NCBI GenBank assembly: GCA_004352715.1
Contig: SCFE01000085.1
Span: 175,158-239,157, forward strand
Origin: Hofstenia miamia
Lineage: Eukaryota > Xenacoelomorpha > Acoela
Length of the DNA: 64,000 bases
Direction of reading: 5' to 3'
How positions within the stretch are numbered: position 1 is the first letter of the stretch; the number at the start of each line of letters is the position of its first letter. The notes beneath the pieces are model-generated. The model saw only the letters and a program-made list of their open reading frames with translations. It had not been told where the DNA came from and ran no database searches. Shown one piece after another: positions 61,064-64,000 of this stretch. Both the position numbers and the translations under genes were made by a program.

Positions 61064-61222
61064 CAAATATCCAATATGTGCTCTCAATTATCTGAATGGT
61101 GCAGTTGAATATCCGATCAGTTCAAACAAAAATCCAAAGTATGCACACAATTATCTGAATTGTGCATATATTATCCAATGAGTGCACACAAATATCTGAA
61201 TTATGCATACAAAAATCCATAG
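61064..61222. repeat. Degenerate iterated motif upstream of a Tc1/IS630-like gene
   Basis: The words AATTATCTGAAT, GTGCATA/GTGCACACA and AAATATCC/AAAATCC alternate about three to four times. Such iterations are common in the terminal repeats of DNA transposons. The transposase remnant starts 50 bp further on. Confidence 0.5.
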
Positions 61223-61275
61223 AGATTTTCATAATAATCTTGCAATACAATTTCAAATCTCATCTACATTGAATC

Positions 61276-61740
61276 ATGGAATTTGCAGAAATGCCTCATC
61301 ACCATCATGGTGGTGTAACAGTGCCAAACAATATATGCCAAGCAATTATAAGAGTAGCTAATAATGGTGAAGACTTTTATGCAACAGCAAGAGCTCATGG
61401 TATTAAATGAGACACAGCTTACAGAATTGTTAAAAAGAATAGTACTATAGCAAAACAACAAGGAGAAGCTAAAAGGCAAAAAGTAAATCAGCATATAATT
61501 GAACATCTTGTATATCAAGTAGAAAGTATGTCTGATGCTACTTTACATCAACTGTGAAATAAACTGATAGAAGAAGGAATGACAAATCTTTCAACATCGA
61601 CAATTTCTAGAGTACTTGATGGTCAAATTATTACTATGAAGAAGTTAGAATTAGTGCCTGAAGCTAAAAATAGCGAGGCTAACAAAATACATAGACAAGA
61701 GTTTTCACAATGGATGCAACAACATGCTGGTGAGTACTGA
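61276..61740 (+). pseudogene. Tc1/IS630-like transposase, N-terminal part
   Basis: One frame from ATG 61276 with in-frame TGA at 61408 and 61555 and a closing TGA at 61738. It shows two helix-turn-helix-like parts: FYATARAHGIK…TAYRIVKK and STSTISRVLDGQIITMKKL, then VPEAKNSEANKIHRQEFSQWM, the block that precedes the first catalytic aspartate in Tc1/IS630 proteins. The catalytic domain would fall in the following 1000 N gap, or is lost. Confidence 0.55.
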
Positions 61741-61747
61741 ATAATAT

Positions 61748-62747
61748 NNNNNNNNNNNNNNNNNNNNNNNNNNNNNNNNNNNNNNNNNNNNNNNNNNNNN
61801 NNNNNNNNNNNNNNNNNNNNNNNNNNNNNNNNNNNNNNNNNNNNNNNNNNNNNNNNNNNNNNNNNNNNNNNNNNNNNNNNNNNNNNNNNNNNNNNNNNNN
61901 NNNNNNNNNNNNNNNNNNNNNNNNNNNNNNNNNNNNNNNNNNNNNNNNNNNNNNNNNNNNNNNNNNNNNNNNNNNNNNNNNNNNNNNNNNNNNNNNNNNN
62001 NNNNNNNNNNNNNNNNNNNNNNNNNNNNNNNNNNNNNNNNNNNNNNNNNNNNNNNNNNNNNNNNNNNNNNNNNNNNNNNNNNNNNNNNNNNNNNNNNNNN
62101 NNNNNNNNNNNNNNNNNNNNNNNNNNNNNNNNNNNNNNNNNNNNNNNNNNNNNNNNNNNNNNNNNNNNNNNNNNNNNNNNNNNNNNNNNNNNNNNNNNNN
62201 NNNNNNNNNNNNNNNNNNNNNNNNNNNNNNNNNNNNNNNNNNNNNNNNNNNNNNNNNNNNNNNNNNNNNNNNNNNNNNNNNNNNNNNNNNNNNNNNNNNN
62301 NNNNNNNNNNNNNNNNNNNNNNNNNNNNNNNNNNNNNNNNNNNNNNNNNNNNNNNNNNNNNNNNNNNNNNNNNNNNNNNNNNNNNNNNNNNNNNNNNNNN
62401 NNNNNNNNNNNNNNNNNNNNNNNNNNNNNNNNNNNNNNNNNNNNNNNNNNNNNNNNNNNNNNNNNNNNNNNNNNNNNNNNNNNNNNNNNNNNNNNNNNNN
62501 NNNNNNNNNNNNNNNNNNNNNNNNNNNNNNNNNNNNNNNNNNNNNNNNNNNNNNNNNNNNNNNNNNNNNNNNNNNNNNNNNNNNNNNNNNNNNNNNNNNN
62601 NNNNNNNNNNNNNNNNNNNNNNNNNNNNNNNNNNNNNNNNNNNNNNNNNNNNNNNNNNNNNNNNNNNNNNNNNNNNNNNNNNNNNNNNNNNNNNNNNNNN
62701 NNNNNNNNNNNNNNNNNNNNNNNNNNNNNNNNNNNNNNNNNNNNNNN
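61748..62747. other. Sequence gap, 1000 N (nominal size)
   Basis: Exactly 1000 N, like the gap at 43310, so the size is a default and not a measurement. The two sides need not be adjacent. Confidence 0.9.
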
Positions 62748-63444
62748 ACAATTTTACATAATTGTTCACTGATTACAACAATTATGCATACTTGTCACTA
62801 AATCAACAATTATGCATAGTTGAAAATTGCATAATTGATGATTGCTAAAGGAAAAAATGCTTTGGGATTGATGTCAAGAGAGCAGTATGACTTGATCCTT
62901 AATTGCAGCTTGAGGAAGTGGATGCAAGGAAGAGTGCCAAGGATGATCAATTGCAGAAAATGTATGAAATTACTGAATTTGTGGTGGACAACACTGCTGT
63001 CAGCAAACTTACAAAAAAGGGCAGTGGTGTTTGATTTATATGTGATGATGAGCAATACGTTTGACTGATTGTTGAGAGATACTTCTGTGTGACAATAAAC
63101 ATTTCTTGTTTGTTTGATGTATTTGATATGTTATTGATAGATAATAAATATTATGTTGTTTTGATATGGCTTTTAATTTGCTCAAATTTAGTATGATCAA
63201 TAAATTTACATAGTAATCCAATCACATGCTATCTATATAGAGGAGTTGCAGGTTTGATGTTATTGATAGATAATAAATATTAAATCAAAAATTATGCATA
63301 ATTGTTGATTTAGTGACAAGTATGCATAATTGTTGTAATCAGTGAACAATTATGTAAAATTGTTGTGAAATCAACAATTATGAATATTTGTTGACATTTA
63401 TACATAATTGTTGATTTCACAAATTTGTTATAACATATATATTT
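62748..63444. mobile_element. Long-TIR element E, copy 2 (left end in gap)
   Basis: Matches copy 1 from 41961. The right terminal repeat is complete here (63283-63444) and is the inverse of the left terminal repeat of copy 1, including CAACAATTATG-type words and the end …ATAACATATATATTT. It is followed by 216 bp of AT-rich sequence and then an LTR. Confidence 0.6.
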
Positions 63445-63660
63445 CTTTAAACTTTATTTTGATTAGTTTTCTATGTAGTTAAGATTGCTGAAATATGGAA
63501 TTACATGTAAATATTTGTAAATATGTTCTATAATTATAAATGTTCAAGTTTGCTGTTTGCATTTAGTAAACATTTAGCAGTCCTTTGAAAATCTGTTTAG
63601 ATTTAAAATAGAAATTCTACTATGTTCATTATTTTTGTAGTTTGTACTTTATTGTAATAG

Positions 63661-64000
63661 TGTAGAGTCACTCAGGGAAATTTCGTGATTATTATTTATC
63701 TTTATCCTTTTTTGTATTAACGTCATCATGACATAAGAGTTATTTTATTTCGTTATTTCGAGCTCAGGTTTACGAAAGAAATCATGTCCCCTCGATGGTG
63801 CTAAACTTGTTGCTCAAATTGAATTTGATTTGCGAGGGAAATTGATAACATGAATAGCTAATGATTAACTGTGATTGTAAACTAAGACAGGTAGTTATTT
63901 ATTGTTTTGAATGTGTATAAATTGAGGAACACTGTTGAGAAAGGTCAATAGATTTTATCTAGCTTCAATTACTGTCTACTTTTCTCTCTGTTACTTTATT
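63661..64000 (+). repeat. LTR-D, 5' part (runs off the window)
   Basis: TGTAGAGTCACTCAGGGAAATTTCGTG onward, nearly identical to LTR-B over 340 bp, including GTGTATAAAT. The left flank is ATAG (63657-63660), the same four bases that follow LTR-C. Confidence 0.88.

Noticed and set aside
35431-64000. Foreign or contaminant DNA joined to an arthropod scaffold
   Set aside because: Considered because of the CpG change. The change falls at an LTR end with no N at the joint, and the CpG-poor parts are recognisable old copies of the same LTR family, so decay within one genome explains it. Not excluded.
1-64000. CRISPR arrays, operons, bacterial promoters and ribosome binding sites
   Set aside because: The sequence is eukaryotic (introns, LTR elements, mitochondrial presequence), and no regular spaced direct repeats of CRISPR type were seen.

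Overview
This is an AT-rich eukaryotic scaffold piece with seven runs of N (three of them exactly or nearly at (TA)n repeats, two exactly 1000 N) and several single Ns. The repeat fauna (mariner, piggyBac, a LINE, a CGGBP1/DUF659-type hAT relative, and a zinc-finger protein family I know mainly from arthropod genomes) points to an invertebrate, most likely an arthropod. The species cannot be named from the sequence.

Two host genes are complete and lie tail to tail. On the + strand an Argonaute (3145-20334) is spread over five coding exons that join in phase to 923 codons, with N, PAZ, MID and PIWI regions and a full D-E-D-H slicer tetrad. On the - strand the alpha subunit of electron transfer flavoprotein (ETFA, 28991-23120) has five exons that join to 334 codons. 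Their introns are packed with transposon debris. Argonaute intron 1 holds a shortened mariner and a 1.5 kb TA-flanked inverted-repeat element. Intron 2 holds a 175 bp foldback. The 8 kb intron 3 holds a LINE nested in a hAT-like gene, a broken THAP domain, and a zinc-finger pseudogene present twice because of what looks like an unmerged contig overlap. ETFA intron 3 holds a decayed piggyBac element.

From about 28,992 to 35,430 no gene is visible. Two small solo LTRs with 4 bp target duplications (CTAT and CTAG) sit here. At 35,431 the base composition changes sharply: CpG almost disappears, and the change falls at the end of an old inverted LTR. From there to the window end the sequence is a cluster of one Ty3/Gypsy-like LTR family: old CpG-less LTRs (35,431; 37,002; 59,405), a two-unit array LTR-internal-LTR-internal-LTR (42,699-56,608), and a further LTR at 63,661. 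Between them are a decayed second piggyBac, a small TG..CA LTR remnant, a Tc1/IS630-like pseudogene, two near-identical copies of a long-TIR element, and a CpG-bearing insertion with an A-tail.

The most unusual content is in the Gypsy-like family. Downstream of integrase it carries a long extra reading frame (about 52,856-55,672; second copy 44,310-45,565) that I cannot assign to any family. Its gag, pol and extra ORF are broken mainly by TGA codons and by changes that fit decay of CpG to TpG/CpA, which suggests a methylated repeat cluster. The visible pieces also suggest that 62,748-64,000 repeats the locus at 41,961-42,855, possibly an assembly duplication.
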